This document shows, one piece after another, positions 1 through 8,195 of a stretch of 64,000 bases of DNA. Origin of the DNA: VGBV01 sp963780395 (GTDB lineage Bacteria; Actinomycetota; Thermoleophilia; Solirubrobacterales; 70-9); NCBI GenBank assembly GCA_963780395.1, contig CAWABY010000017.1, forward strand, positions 333,838-397,837, read 5' to 3'. The first letter of the stretch is position 1, and each line of letters opens with the position of its first letter. Below the pieces are notes generated by a model, which did not search any database, was not told the origin of the DNA, and saw only the letters and a program-made list of their open reading frames with translations. The position numbers were made by a program, and so were the translations under genes.

Positions 1-127
1 CCTCGGGGTCGTCGGGGTTGCGGTCGGGGTGCCACTTGCGGGCAAGCTCCCGGTAGGCCTTCTTGATCTCGTCCTGTTCGGCCTTGCGACCAACGCCCAG
101 GACCTCGTAGTGATCGCGCGACGCCAT
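1..127 (-). CDS. dnaJ: Chaperone DnaJ, N-terminal fragment (cut by window edge)
   Basis: Only the first ~42 residues are inside the window. They form the start of a J domain: the chain begins MASRDHYEVLGV, followed by the helix ending in YRELARKWHPDRNP, with the HPD tripeptide that stimulates the DnaK ATPase. The gene lies 10 bases downstream of the grpE stop, so it is the third gene of a dnaK-grpE-dnaJ operon on the minus strand. Whether this is classical DnaJ (with zinc fingers) or a CbpA-like form cannot be judged from the fragment. Confidence 0.9.
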   Translation of the reverse strand, partial: MASRDHYEVLGVGRKAEQDEIKKAYRELARKWHPDRNPDDPE

Positions 128-137
128 CGGCCCCTCC

Positions 138-734
138 CTACTCGCTCACGATCACGCGCGCAGGGCGCAGCACCTGGCCGTTCAGGCGGTAGCCGCGTTC
201 AAGCGTCTCCAATACCACCCCGGGATCGGTGCCGGCACCGGGCTTGGTCGAGATCGCCTCGTGCCATGAGGGGTCGAACTTCTCACCGACTGGGTCATAC
301 GCCTGGACACCCGCCCGCTCCAGCGTCGCGCGCAGCTCTCCCAGCACCAGCGCGACTCCGCGCGCGAGGGCGTCGCGGGCCGAGACCTCCTCGCTCGGGC
401 TCTCGCCGGGGGGCCCGCCGCCGCCGGCGTCGGGGTCCACTCCCGCCGCCCCCACCGCCCGCTCGAGGTTGTCAAGCACCGGGATCAGGTCACGGGCGAG
501 CTCGGCCCGCCCGCGCGCCTCGGCCTCCCTCGCCTCCGCGGCGACCCGCTTGCGGTAGTTGTCGAAGTCGGCCTTCGTGCGCTGGGCCAGCTCCAGGTAC
601 TCGTCTCGTTCGCGCTTTGTCGTGCCCAGCTCGTCGAGGTCCTGCTCTACCGCCTGGCCCGCCTCCTCGGCCGCGACCTCGGCGGTCGCGGCCTCCTCGG
701 AGGCGGCCTCCTGGGCTACTGGCTTCTCGCTCAT
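138..734 (-). CDS. grpE: GrpE nucleotide exchange factor
   Basis: Protein of 198 residues, the usual GrpE size. The first ~40 residues are acidic and Ala-rich (disordered), followed by the long helix expected to form the coiled-coil dimer (RDEYLELAQRTKADFDNYRKR), and a C-terminal beta domain with the family signature FDPSWHEAIS and a closing VLRPARVIVSE. It releases ADP from DnaK in the cytoplasmic heat-shock chaperone cycle. It sits 8 bases downstream of dnaK and upstream of dnaJ in the same operon. Confidence 0.95.
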   Translation of the reverse strand: MSEKPVAQEAASEEAATAEVAAEEAGQAVEQDLDELGTTKRERDEYLELAQRTKADFDNYRKRVAAEAREAEARGRAELARDLIPVLDNLERAVGAAGVDPDAGGGGPPGESPSEEVSARDALARGVALVLGELRATLERAGVQAYDPVGEKFDPSWHEAISTKPGAGTDPGVVLETLERGYRLNGQVLRPARVIVSE

Positions 735-742
735 CGCCGCTC

Positions 743-2650
743 CTACTTGTTGGACGGCTCGTCGTCCACGACCTCGGCGTCCACGACCTCCTCCTCGGAG
801 TCGGCGGAGTCGCCGTTGGCCGACGCGCCATCCCCGCCGGCGGCCTGCTGCTCGGACGCCGCGGCCTCGTAGATCTGCTGCGAGACCTTCTGGAATGCGC
901 TCTGCAGCGCCTCGGTCTTTGAGCGGATCTCGCCGGCGTCGTCCGACGTGAGCGAGTCGCGCACGTCCTTGACCGCCGCCTCGATCTCCTGCTTGTTCGA
1001 GTCGTCGATCTTGTCGCCGAGCTCGCCCAGCTGCTTCTCGGCCTCGTAGGCGGCGTTCTCGCCGATGTTGCGGGCCTCGGCCAGTTCGCGCTGGGCCCGG
1101 TCCTCCTCAGCGTGGGACTCGGCGTCCTTGATCATCTGCTCGACCTCGGACTCGTCCAGCCCAGAGCCGCCCTTGATCTCGATCTTCTGCTCCTTGCCAG
1201 TGCCCAGGTCCTTCGCGGACACGTTCAGGATCCCGTTCGCGTCGATGTCGAAGGTGACCTCGATCTGAGGCGTCCCTCGCGCCGCGGGCGGGATGCCCGT
1301 CAACTGGAACTTGCCCAGGCTCTTGTTGCCCGAGGCCATCTCGCGCTCGCCCTGGAGCACGTGCACCTCGACCGAGGGCTGGTTGTCCTCGGCGGTGGAG
1401 AAGATCTCCGACTTCTTGCTGGGGATGGTCGTGTTGCGCTCGATCAGCTTCGTCATCACTCCGCCCTTGGTCTCGATGCCCAGGGTGAGCGGGGTGACGT
1501 CCAGCAGCAACACGTCCTTGACCTCGCCGCCCAGCACGCCGGCCTGGATGGCGGCGCCGATCGCGACGACCTCGTCAGGGTTGACGCCCTGGTGCGGGTC
1601 CTTGCCGGTCAGCTCCGAGACCTTCTCCTGCACGGCGGGCATGCGGGTCATGCCGCCGACCAGGATCACGTGGTCAACCTTGCCGCCGGCATCGCCGAGC
1701 GCCTGCTTCGCGGGCCCGACCACGCGCTCGAGCAGGTCCGCGGTCAGCTCGCTGAGCTTGGCGCGGTTCAGCTTCATCTCGAGGTGCTTGGGCTCGCCGT
1801 CGACAGCGGTGATGAACGGGAGGCTGATCTGGGTCTCCTGGGTCGCCGAGAGCTCGATCTTCGCCTTCTCGGCGGCCTCGTAGAGCCGCTGCAGGGCGCG
1901 CTTGTCCTGCGAGAGGTCGACGCCCTGGTCCTTCTTGAACTCGGCGACGATCCAGTCGACGATCTTGGCGTCCCAGTTGTCGCCACCGAGGTGGTTGTCA
2001 CCGGAGGTCGCCTTGACCTCGAAGACGCCATCGCCGATCTCCAGCACGGAGACGTCGAAGGTGCCGCCGCCCAGGTCGAAGACCAGGACGGTCTCGTCCC
2101 CGGCCTCGTTGTCCAGGCCGTAGGCGAGCGCCGCAGCGGTCGGCTCGTTGATGATGCGCTTGACGTCGAGGCCGGCGATCTTGCCTGCGTCGGTGGTTGC
2201 CTGGCGCTGGTCGTCGTTGAAGTACGCGGGGACTGTGATCACGGCCGAATCGACGTCCTCGCCCAGCTTCGCCTCGGCGTCGGACTTCAGCTTCTGCAGG
2301 ATCATGGCCGATATCTCCGGCGGGGAGTACTGCTTGCCGTCGACGTCGATGCGGACGTCGCCGTTGGGGCCGGCTTCGACCTTGTAGGGGACGATCGTCT
2401 CCTCTTCCTTGACCTCGGCCTCCTTGCGGCCCATGAAGCGCTTGATCGAGAAGATCGTGCGCTCGGGGTTCATCACGGCCTGGCGCTTGGCCACGGTGCC
2501 GACGAGCCGCTCTCCGGAGTCGGTGAATGCGACGACCGAAGGGGTGGTGCGGCCGCCCTCGGAGTTCTCGAGCACGGTCGGCTCGCCACCCTCCATCACG
2601 GCGACGCACGAGTTGGTCGTCCCGAGGTCGATCCCGATTGTCTTAGCCAT
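743..2650 (-). CDS. dnaK: Molecular chaperone DnaK (Hsp70)
   Basis: Full-length Hsp70 of 635 residues. The ATPase domain opens with the phosphate-1 motif IGIDLGTTNS (residues 5-14) and contains phosphate-2 DLGGGTFDVSV near residue 190. The substrate-binding domain follows, then a helical lid and an acidic C-terminus ending in a string of Glu/Asp/Val. It folds and protects client proteins in an ATP cycle with DnaJ and GrpE, encoded directly downstream. A GGAGG ribosome site lies about 10 bases before the ATG. A SigA-like promoter and a short palindrome lie just upstream, so it is probably the first gene of a heat-responsive operon. Confidence 0.98.
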   Translation of the reverse strand: MAKTIGIDLGTTNSCVAVMEGGEPTVLENSEGGRTTPSVVAFTDSGERLVGTVAKRQAVMNPERTIFSIKRFMGRKEAEVKEEETIVPYKVEAGPNGDVRIDVDGKQYSPPEISAMILQKLKSDAEAKLGEDVDSAVITVPAYFNDDQRQATTDAGKIAGLDVKRIINEPTAAALAYGLDNEAGDETVLVFDLGGGTFDVSVLEIGDGVFEVKATSGDNHLGGDNWDAKIVDWIVAEFKKDQGVDLSQDKRALQRLYEAAEKAKIELSATQETQISLPFITAVDGEPKHLEMKLNRAKLSELTADLLERVVGPAKQALGDAGGKVDHVILVGGMTRMPAVQEKVSELTGKDPHQGVNPDEVVAIGAAIQAGVLGGEVKDVLLLDVTPLTLGIETKGGVMTKLIERNTTIPSKKSEIFSTAEDNQPSVEVHVLQGEREMASGNKSLGKFQLTGIPPAARGTPQIEVTFDIDANGILNVSAKDLGTGKEQKIEIKGGSGLDESEVEQMIKDAESHAEEDRAQRELAEARNIGENAAYEAEKQLGELGDKIDDSNKQEIEAAVKDVRDSLTSDDAGEIRSKTEALQSAFQKVSQQIYEAAASEQQAAGGDGASANGDSADSEEEVVDAEVVDDEPSNK

Positions 2651-2684
2651 GTTCGTGTACCTCCAAAGCTTTGCGTTACAAAAT

Positions 2685-2722
2685 CTGAGCCTCAGTCTAG
2701 AAGATCCGTGCGGAGAAGTCGA
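2685..2722 (-). promoter_or_regulatory. Probable dnaK operon promoter with palindrome
   Basis: Read on the minus strand, a TCGACT hexamer (2722-2717) and a TAGACT hexamer (2699-2694) are separated by 17 bases, as in a SigA-type promoter. Directly downstream, at the expected transcription start, lies a perfect palindrome CTGAG-G-CTCAG (2685-2695). It is neither a CIRCE element nor a match to the HspR HAIR consensus, so the repressor, if any, is unknown. Confidence 0.5.
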
Positions 2723-2773
2723 GGGCGCGGCACCGGCCCCTCCTCGGGGCGCATGGAGCCCGGGACGCCGCGG

Positions 2774-3163
2774 CTAACGGTCGCCGGCTACCTGGGCGAC
2801 GAAGGCGGCGACTTCCTTGGCCTGCGGGCCCGTGAGGATGCCCGCCGGCATCTTGCCGCCGACCCCATTCTGGACGGCGCTCAACACCCGGGGCTCGATC
2901 GTGGCGGGGTCGGGCGGGGTCGGGCTCGGTGGCGCCAGCAGCTCGTCCAGATTGGGGCCGACGACGCCGTCGGTGCCGGCCTTGTAGAGGGTGTGGCAGG
3001 AGCCGCAGTTGGTCACGAACAGCTCCTTGCCCTCCTCCAGGTCGGCGGGGACGCTCTGCGGAGAGGCCTCCTCGCCGCCCTCGCGGCTGATCGCCCAGGC
3101 GGGGATCAGGACCGCGAACAGCAGCGCGACGATGCCGAACATGACGAGGGTGCTGCGCTTCAT
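2774..3163 (-). CDS. Membrane-anchored monohaem c-type cytochrome
   Basis: Protein of 129 residues. The N-terminus (residues 3-25) is a signal anchor or uncleaved signal peptide. A small cytochrome c fold follows with the haem-binding motif C53-G-S-C56-H57 and a likely axial methionine at M105 in GGKMPAGI. A Pro-rich loop (about residues 78-87) lies between them. It is presumably an electron carrier on the outer face of the membrane, like the small caa3/bc-associated cytochromes, but no oxidase genes are nearby, so the partner is unknown. It follows nth on the same strand, 33 bases downstream. Confidence 0.85.
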   Translation of the reverse strand: MKRSTLVMFGIVALLFAVLIPAWAISREGGEEASPQSVPADLEEGKELFVTNCGSCHTLYKAGTDGVVGPNLDELLAPPSPTPPDPATIEPRVLSAVQNGVGGKMPAGILTGPQAKEVAAFVAQVAGDR

Positions 3164-3196
3164 CGGGGCCGCAGCATATAGCCGGGCGCGCCCGCC

Positions 3197-3988
3197 TCAG
3201 CCACCCACGGCAACGACGTTCTTGAAGTAGGGACACATGCGGCGCAGCTCGCATTCGTCGCAACGCGGACGGGGGCGGCAGAGGGCGCGGCCGTGGCGAA
3301 TCAGGTTGATGTGGAACTCGTAGGCGTCCTCGGGCGGCGTGATCGCGAGCATCTCGTCGTGGGCCTCGTCGAACCCGGCTCTGGGGCGGAACAGGCCCAG
3401 CCGACCGCCGACGCGGTGGACGTGGGTGTCGACCGGGATCTCGGGCCGGTCGAAGGTGAAGATGAGAACGCAGGCCGCCGTCTTGCGGCCGACGCCGGGC
3501 AGGTCGGTGAGGTAGTCGAGGGCCTGCTCGCGGGGCGCGTCGGCGAGCCAATCGAGGTCGGGCGGGTCGCCGATGCTCGCCAGCACGTTCTGGATCCGCG
3601 GAGTCTTCGAGGGCGCCAGGCCCCCCGGGCGCAGCGCCTCCTCGAGCTCTTCGGGGGGAGCGTCGCGCACCTGTTCCCAGCTCGGGAAGCGGTCGCGCAT
3701 GCGCCCGTAGGCGACATCGCGATTCGTGTCGTTGGTGTTCTGGGAGAGGATCGTCCGCACCAGCTCCGCGATCGGGTGGCCGTGGGGCTGGTTCACGGGC
3801 CGCCCGTACATCTCCCGCAGGCGGTCGCGGATCGCCAACATCCGCCGGCGCGACGGGCGCTTCCACGAGGGATCACGCTTCGGGATCCGGCCGAGGTTCT
3901 CGGCCAGCCCGGTGCGCCGGCCCCGCTCGGCCAGCTCCCTCGCCCTGCGGTCGGGCTGGTCGCTCGCGCGCTTGCTGGGCAGCGGCAC
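3197..3988 (-). CDS. nth: Endonuclease III (HhH-GPD DNA glycosylase/AP lyase)
   Basis: Protein of 263 residues, with about 50 residues more at the N-terminus than the Escherichia coli enzyme; a start at Met50 is possible. The helix-hairpin-helix LPGVGRKTA carries the catalytic lysine (K169) and the motif PVDTHV the catalytic aspartate (D187). A C-terminal iron-sulfur loop has four cysteines, C237, C243, C246 and C252. The first spacing is five residues instead of the usual six. It removes oxidised pyrimidines in base-excision repair. Confidence 0.93.
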   Translation of the reverse strand: MPLPSKRASDQPDRRARELAERGRRTGLAENLGRIPKRDPSWKRPSRRRMLAIRDRLREMYGRPVNQPHGHPIAELVRTILSQNTNDTNRDVAYGRMRDRFPSWEQVRDAPPEELEEALRPGGLAPSKTPRIQNVLASIGDPPDLDWLADAPREQALDYLTDLPGVGRKTAACVLIFTFDRPEIPVDTHVHRVGGRLGLFRPRAGFDEAHDEMLAITPPEDAYEFHINLIRHGRALCRPRPRCDECELRRMCPYFKNVVAVGG

Positions 3989-4038
3989 GCGGCGAGGATA
4001 TTGAGCACCCCCGGACGCGGCAGCCGAGGAGGTGCGAC

Positions 4039-4044
4039 TAAGGT
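4039..4044 (+). promoter_or_regulatory. -10 hexamer TAAGGT of a likely leaderless promoter
   Basis: TAAGGT ends six bases before the ATG at 4051, and no ribosome-binding site lies between. A -10 element this close implies that transcription starts at or next to the start codon. No convincing -35 was seen. Confidence 0.45.
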
Positions 4045-4050
4045 CGCCGG

Positions 4051-4872
4051 ATGCAGCCGATCGAGACCGGCAGCGTCGTCGTCGACGGCATCGGGACCTT
4101 CTTCCGCCGCATCCACGGCGAAGGCCCGCCGACGGTCTTCATCCACGGCGTCCCCACCCACTCCGAGGAGTGGACGCCCTTTCTGCAACGGATGCGAGGG
4201 CCCGCGCTTGCCTTCGACCTGCCGGGAATGGGGCGCTCCGAGCGGCCCCCAGCGGACCGCTTCGACTACGCGGTGGGCTCCTACGCCCGCTTCGTCGAGC
4301 GCCTGCTCGAGCGGCTGGGGATCGGCGAGTACCGGCTCGTGGTCCACGACTGGGGCTCGATCGGCCTGATCTCAGCCCAGCGCGAGCCGAAGCGGGTGCT
4401 GCGGCTGTGCGTGATCAATGCGGTGCCGCTGTTGCCGGGGTATCGCTGGCACCGCACGGCGCGGGGCTGGCGCACGCCGGTGCTGGGGGAGCTCTCGACC
4501 CGGATCCGGTCGCGGCGGCTGCTGGCCCTTGGGCTGCGCGAGTCGCGCGGCGACTGGAGCGCGCCCGACCCCGAGTTGGTGGAGATGATCGCCGAGCACC
4601 TCGACCGCGACGCATTCCGGGCGATCCTGCGGCTGTACCGCTCGGCGCCCGAGCAAGAGCTGGCGCGGCTCGGCGAGGCGCTCGGCTCGATCGAGGCGCC
4701 GGCGCTGGTCGTCTGGGGCCTGCGGGACCGGTACCTGCCAGCCCGCTTCGGCCGTGCCTTCGCCGAGGCCCTCGGCGGCGCCGAGCTGCTGGAGCTGCCC
4801 GAACTCGGCCATTGGCCCTGGCGCGAGGACCCCGCCCTCGTCGAGCGCATCACCGCCTTCATCGAGGCTTAG
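4051..4872 (+). CDS. Alpha/beta hydrolase with Asp nucleophile (epoxide hydrolase / haloalkane dehalogenase group)
   Basis: Protein of 273 residues with the alpha/beta hydrolase core. The oxyanion-hole motif HGVP is at residues 32-35. The nucleophile elbow reads VVHDWGS with Asp100, the arrangement of epoxide hydrolases and haloalkane dehalogenases rather than serine esterases. The remaining triad members are probably D226 (WGLRDRY) and H254 (ELGHWPW). A cap domain occupies about residues 130-205. The substrate cannot be read from the sequence. It is transcribed alone, divergent from nth, and not obviously linked to the lipid cluster 109 bases downstream. Confidence 0.85.
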   Translation: MQPIETGSVVVDGIGTFFRRIHGEGPPTVFIHGVPTHSEEWTPFLQRMRGPALAFDLPGMGRSERPPADRFDYAVGSYARFVERLLERLGIGEYRLVVHDWGSIGLISAQREPKRVLRLCVINAVPLLPGYRWHRTARGWRTPVLGELSTRIRSRRLLALGLRESRGDWSAPDPELVEMIAEHLDRDAFRAILRLYRSAPEQELARLGEALGSIEAPALVVWGLRDRYLPARFGRAFAEALGGAELLELPELGHWPWREDPALVERITAFIEA

Positions 4873-4966
4873 ATGACTCCGGCGGCAGCTCGAAAAGCCG
4901 TCCGAAGCGCGCTGATCCAGGTCGTCAGGGTGGCGTATCTCACGTGAGTTGTGACCAAGCGGTGAC

Positions 4967-4972
4967 TAGAAT
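4967..4972 (+). promoter_or_regulatory. -10 hexamer TAGAAT of a likely leaderless promoter
   Basis: TAGAAT ends eight bases before the GTG start at 4981, with no Shine-Dalgarno sequence. This would start transcription of the six-gene lipid-type cluster at or very near its first codon. Confidence 0.5.
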
Positions 4973-4980
4973 CTTCGATT

Positions 4981-5748
4981 GTGCGCGTGCTCCTCGCGAG
5001 GATCGGTGGTTGGCTTCCCCACGGCTGGGGTGACGCCGGACGTCAGGTCGGGCTGTTCGTGCTGGCCGACCTCTGCTACGAGACCGTGCGCGGAATCGCC
5101 GACGGACAGCGGGTTGAGGCCTACGCGAACGCCGCCCGGGTGATCGACGTCGAGGCGGCGACGGGCACCTTCTTCGAGCCCGACCTGCAGGCGGCGTTGC
5201 TCGACTTCCGCTGGGTGGTCGACCTCGCCAACTTCTCCTACATGAACACCCACTTCGTGCTCACGACGGGCTTCCTGGCCTGGCTCTACCTCTACCGCAA
5301 CGAGCACTTCTACTTCGTCCGCAACATGTTCATGGTGGCGATGGCCATAGCGCTGGTCGGCTACACGCTGGTGCCCACGGCTCCCCCGCGGCTGATCGAG
5401 GGCTACGGCTTCGTGGACACCATCAACCAGTACGCCCAGGTGACCCACGACTCGGCGCTCGTGAAGTTGTTCATCAACCCCTACGCCGCGATCCCTAGCA
5501 TGCACTGCGCCTTCGCCCTGATGATCGGCGCCACCGGCGCCCTCATCGCCCGCCACACAATCACCCGGATCTTCTGGTGTCTCTATCCCCTCTTCGTGCT
5601 CTTCGTCGTGATCGTGACCGCCAACCACTTCTGGCTGGACGGAGCGATCGGCTGGATGGTCGCCGGCTTCGCGGCGCTGGCGGCGGCCCAGCTGGCCCGC
5701 ATGCGCCCTGCGGCATGGTCGTTCGGGCAGCGCGCGGCGACGGCTTGA
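4981..5748 (+). CDS. PAP2-superfamily integral membrane protein (inositol phosphorylceramide synthase-like), copy 1
   Basis: Protein of 255 residues with about six membrane segments. It carries the two halves of the PAP2 lipid-phosphotransferase active site: PSMH at residues 172-175 and NHFWLD at 215-220 (H216, D220). This is the arrangement in the Aur1/IPC-synthase-like PAP2 subgroup. Such enzymes move a phospho-head group between lipids or dephosphorylate lipid phosphates at the membrane surface. It starts with GTG, eight bases after a -10 element. A paralogue with identical motif positions lies two genes downstream. With a phosphatidyltransferase and inositol-phosphate synthase in the cluster, a role in inositol-lipid synthesis is likely but inferred. 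Confidence 0.8.
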   Translation: MRVLLARIGGWLPHGWGDAGRQVGLFVLADLCYETVRGIADGQRVEAYANAARVIDVEAATGTFFEPDLQAALLDFRWVVDLANFSYMNTHFVLTTGFLAWLYLYRNEHFYFVRNMFMVAMAIALVGYTLVPTAPPRLIEGYGFVDTINQYAQVTHDSALVKLFINPYAAIPSMHCAFALMIGATGALIARHTITRIFWCLYPLFVLFVVIVTANHFWLDGAIGWMVAGFAALAAAQLARMRPAAWSFGQRAATA

Positions 5749-5775
5749 GAAGCGGGCGCGTCGCGTCGGTGGAAC

Positions 5776-7398
5776 ATGCCTGACGCCCCCACCGACCGCC
5801 TCCGGTTCTGGCGCTACGCCGAGCCCGGCGTTGTGGCCGCTGCCTTCGGGATCCTCTATCTGATCCTCGAGCCCTCCAGCGCCGACCACGCCGCCCAGGT
5901 GTTCCGCTCGGGGTTGTTCGAGGACGAGGGCCTGTCGGCCTGGAACAACCTCTGGTTCGGCGGGCACCACACCCCCGGCTACAGCGTCCTCTTCCCCTTC
6001 CTGGGATCGGCGATCGGTCCGCGCGAGACCGGAGTCCTGGCGACGGTGATCGCGGCGGTCTTGTTCGGCGCCATCGCCCATCGCCGCTGGGGCGACCGAG
6101 CGCGGTTGGGCGTGATCTGGTTCGCGGCCGGGGCGTCGATCAACCTCTTCACGGGGCGCCTGGCGTTTTCGCTGGGAATCGCGATCGCGCTCGCCGCGGT
6201 GTTCGCGGCCCAGCGCGGCTGGAAGCCGCTCGGCATCGCCTTCGCGATCATGACCCCGCTTGCGAGCCCGGTGGCGGCCCTGTTCCTGGCCTGCGCCGCG
6301 GTCGCGCATTCCGTCGCCGAGCGCAGCCGGGCCGGCATCGAGCTCGCGGTCGCCGCGCTCGGGACGGCGGTGCTGCTGGCCTTCGCGTTCCCGGAGGGGG
6401 GCACGGAGCCCTTCGTCGCGTCCAGCTTCCAGCCGGCCCTGCTGATCGCGATCGCTGTCTTCTTGGCGATTCCGAAGGAGGAGAAGATGCTGCGGTACGG
6501 CGTGGCCGCCTACGGCGCCGCGCTGGCGGGGGCCTTCCTGCTGGACACCCCGATGGGTGGAAACGCGACCCGCATGGGGGCGCTTTTCCTGGGTCCGGCG
6601 CTCGCCTTCGGACTCTGGCGCCGCCAGCGGTATGCGCTGGTGCTGCTTGCCCCGTTCCTGATCTATTGGCAGTGGTCGCCGGTCGTACGCGACCTCGAGA
6701 CGGTGGCCGCCCAGCCCTCGGTCGAGGCCGCCTACTACGCGCCGCTGCGCGACTACGTGCGGGGCGTCCGCAACCATCAGCGCCACCGGGTCGAGGTGCT
6801 GCCGGCCGAGCATCACTGGGAGGCCGCCCACGTGCCGAGCGGGATCTACATCGCCCGCGGCTGGGAGCGCCAGCTGGACCGCAAGCTCAACCCCCTCTTC
6901 TACGAGGACGAGAGCGAGCCACTGACCTCCGCTGCCTACCGCGCCTGGCTCGACGACCTCGCGGTCGGCTTCGTCGCGGTCCCGGGCTCGAAGCTCGACT
7001 ACGCGGCCGAGGCCGAGGCGCGGCTGATCGCCGAGGGACTTCCCTACCTGGACAAGACCTTCGTCAGCAAGAACTGGACCGTCTATCGCGTGGTGGATCC
7101 CGCTCCGCTGGCGTTCGGCGCCGGCAAGCGGGTGAAGCTGACGCCGCAGGGCTTCACGTTGATCGCGGACTCGCCCGGCGCGATGGTGGTCCAGGTGCGC
7201 TGGACGCCGTACTGGTCGATTGAGGAGGGCACGGGCTGCGTCGAGGAATCGACGCGCGGCTTCACCCGGGTGATCGCGCCTGAGCCGGGAAGATTCCGGA
7301 TCGGCGTCGACTTCAGCCCGCTGCGTGCGCTCGACGGCGGTCAGCGCTGCGCCGACCACCCGCCGGTGACCAGCGGCTGGGAGGAAGCGGCAAAGTGA
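5776..7398 (+). CDS. Polytopic membrane protein with C-terminal soluble domain (possible GT-C glycosyltransferase)
   Basis: Protein of 540 residues, family not recognised with certainty. Residues 1 to ~320 hold roughly ten hydrophobic segments. Residues ~325-540 are soluble and presumably extracellular. The first loop after TM1 contains an acidic SADH motif, and the membrane part plus exported C-terminal domain resembles lipid-linked GT-C glycosyltransferases or membrane O-acyl-type proteins. No diagnostic motif settles it. It lies 27 bases after one PAP2 protein and overlaps the start of the next by 4 bases (GTGA), so the three are co-translated and probably act on the same lipid. Confidence 0.6.
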   Translation: MPDAPTDRLRFWRYAEPGVVAAAFGILYLILEPSSADHAAQVFRSGLFEDEGLSAWNNLWFGGHHTPGYSVLFPFLGSAIGPRETGVLATVIAAVLFGAIAHRRWGDRARLGVIWFAAGASINLFTGRLAFSLGIAIALAAVFAAQRGWKPLGIAFAIMTPLASPVAALFLACAAVAHSVAERSRAGIELAVAALGTAVLLAFAFPEGGTEPFVASSFQPALLIAIAVFLAIPKEEKMLRYGVAAYGAALAGAFLLDTPMGGNATRMGALFLGPALAFGLWRRQRYALVLLAPFLIYWQWSPVVRDLETVAAQPSVEAAYYAPLRDYVRGVRNHQRHRVEVLPAEHHWEAAHVPSGIYIARGWERQLDRKLNPLFYEDESEPLTSAAYRAWLDDLAVGFVAVPGSKLDYAAEAEARLIAEGLPYLDKTFVSKNWTVYRVVDPAPLAFGAGKRVKLTPQGFTLIADSPGAMVVQVRWTPYWSIEEGTGCVEESTRGFTRVIAPEPGRFRIGVDFSPLRALDGGQRCADHPPVTSGWEEAAK

Positions 7399-8195
7399 GC
7401 CGGGCCGGCCTGCGGCAGCGCTTGCTGCCGCGGGGCCCGCTGGACCTGCTGGTCCAGTTCGCAGTGATCGCGCTGGCCTACACGGCCTGGCGTTGGGCGC
7501 GTGGCGCCGTTGCCCCCGGCGACCTTTCGACCGCCTTCGCCAACGGCCGCGACCTCGTCTCCTTCGAGCGCTCGCTTGGGACCCTGATCGAGTCCGACCT
7601 GCAGAGCTGGGCGCTCGACCGCAGCTGGTCCGCAGAGCTCGCCCGCTGGGGCTACGCCAACCTGCACTTCAAGGGCAGCGTGCTGGCGCTGCTGGTGATC
7701 TTCTTCGCCTATCGCGGCAGCTACGGCTTCGTGCGCAATACCGTGATCGCCGCGATGGCCATCTCGATCCTCGGCTACTGGCTCTATCCGGTCGCCCCTC
7801 CGCGCTTCCTCGAGGAGCTGGGCCTGGACGGGGCCACCGCGGTGACCGGCAACAACACGCTGCTGACCGACCCGGACAACCCGTTCTTCAACCCGGTCGC
7901 AGCGGTCCCCTCGATGCACGTGGGCCTCGCGGTCATCTTCGCCTGGTCGCTGGCGCTGCTCGTTCCCTGGCGGCCGCTGAAGGCGGTCCTGTTCGCGTAC
8001 CCGCTGCTGATGACCTATGTGGTCGTCGCAAGCGGCAACCACTACTGGATCGACGCGGTCTTCGGGTTGCTGGCGGCCGCCGCGGGGGCGGGCATCGCGA
8101 TCCTGCTGGCGCGGCTCAACCCCGACTGGGCCTTCCGCGCTCCCGCGCGGCCGCAGCCGGGCGCCGCAGCCGGGGCGCAGGTCGTGGCCGCGTGA
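7395..8195 (+). CDS. PAP2-superfamily integral membrane protein (inositol phosphorylceramide synthase-like), copy 2
   Basis: Protein of 266 residues, a paralogue of the one at 4981-5748. Both have PSMH at residues 172-175 and the NHxWxD motif ending at D220, and share FVRN, AMAI and P-APPR stretches. It has about six membrane segments. It starts with GTG inside the stop of the preceding gene (GTGA overlap), and its own stop overlaps the next GTG in the same way. Expected chemistry is transfer or removal of a phosphate-linked head group on a membrane lipid. The exact substrate is unknown. Confidence 0.8.
   Translation: MSRAGLRQRLLPRGPLDLLVQFAVIALAYTAWRWARGAVAPGDLSTAFANGRDLVSFERSLGTLIESDLQSWALDRSWSAELARWGYANLHFKGSVLALLVIFFAYRGSYGFVRNTVIAAMAISILGYWLYPVAPPRFLEELGLDGATAVTGNNTLLTDPDNPFFNPVAAVPSMHVGLAVIFAWSLALLVPWRPLKAVLFAYPLLMTYVVVASGNHYWIDAVFGLLAAAAGAGIAILLARLNPDWAFRAPARPQPGAAAGAQVVAA

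Noticed and set aside
2650..2700. CIRCE element upstream of dnaK
   Set aside because: No TTAGCACTC-9-GAGTGCTAA-like sequence; only the short CTGAG/CTCAG palindrome is present.
1112..3181. A 689-codon open frame on the plus strand
   Set aside because: It lies opposite dnaK and the cytochrome gene and its residue make-up (Leu, Gly, Asp, Val, Arg, Ala repeats) is that of antisense to GC-rich coding DNA; no domain is seen.
4966..7359. A 797-codon open frame on the minus strand
   Set aside because: It is antisense to a PAP2-like gene and a membrane protein; the sequence is His/Arg/Gly/Asp rich without domains.
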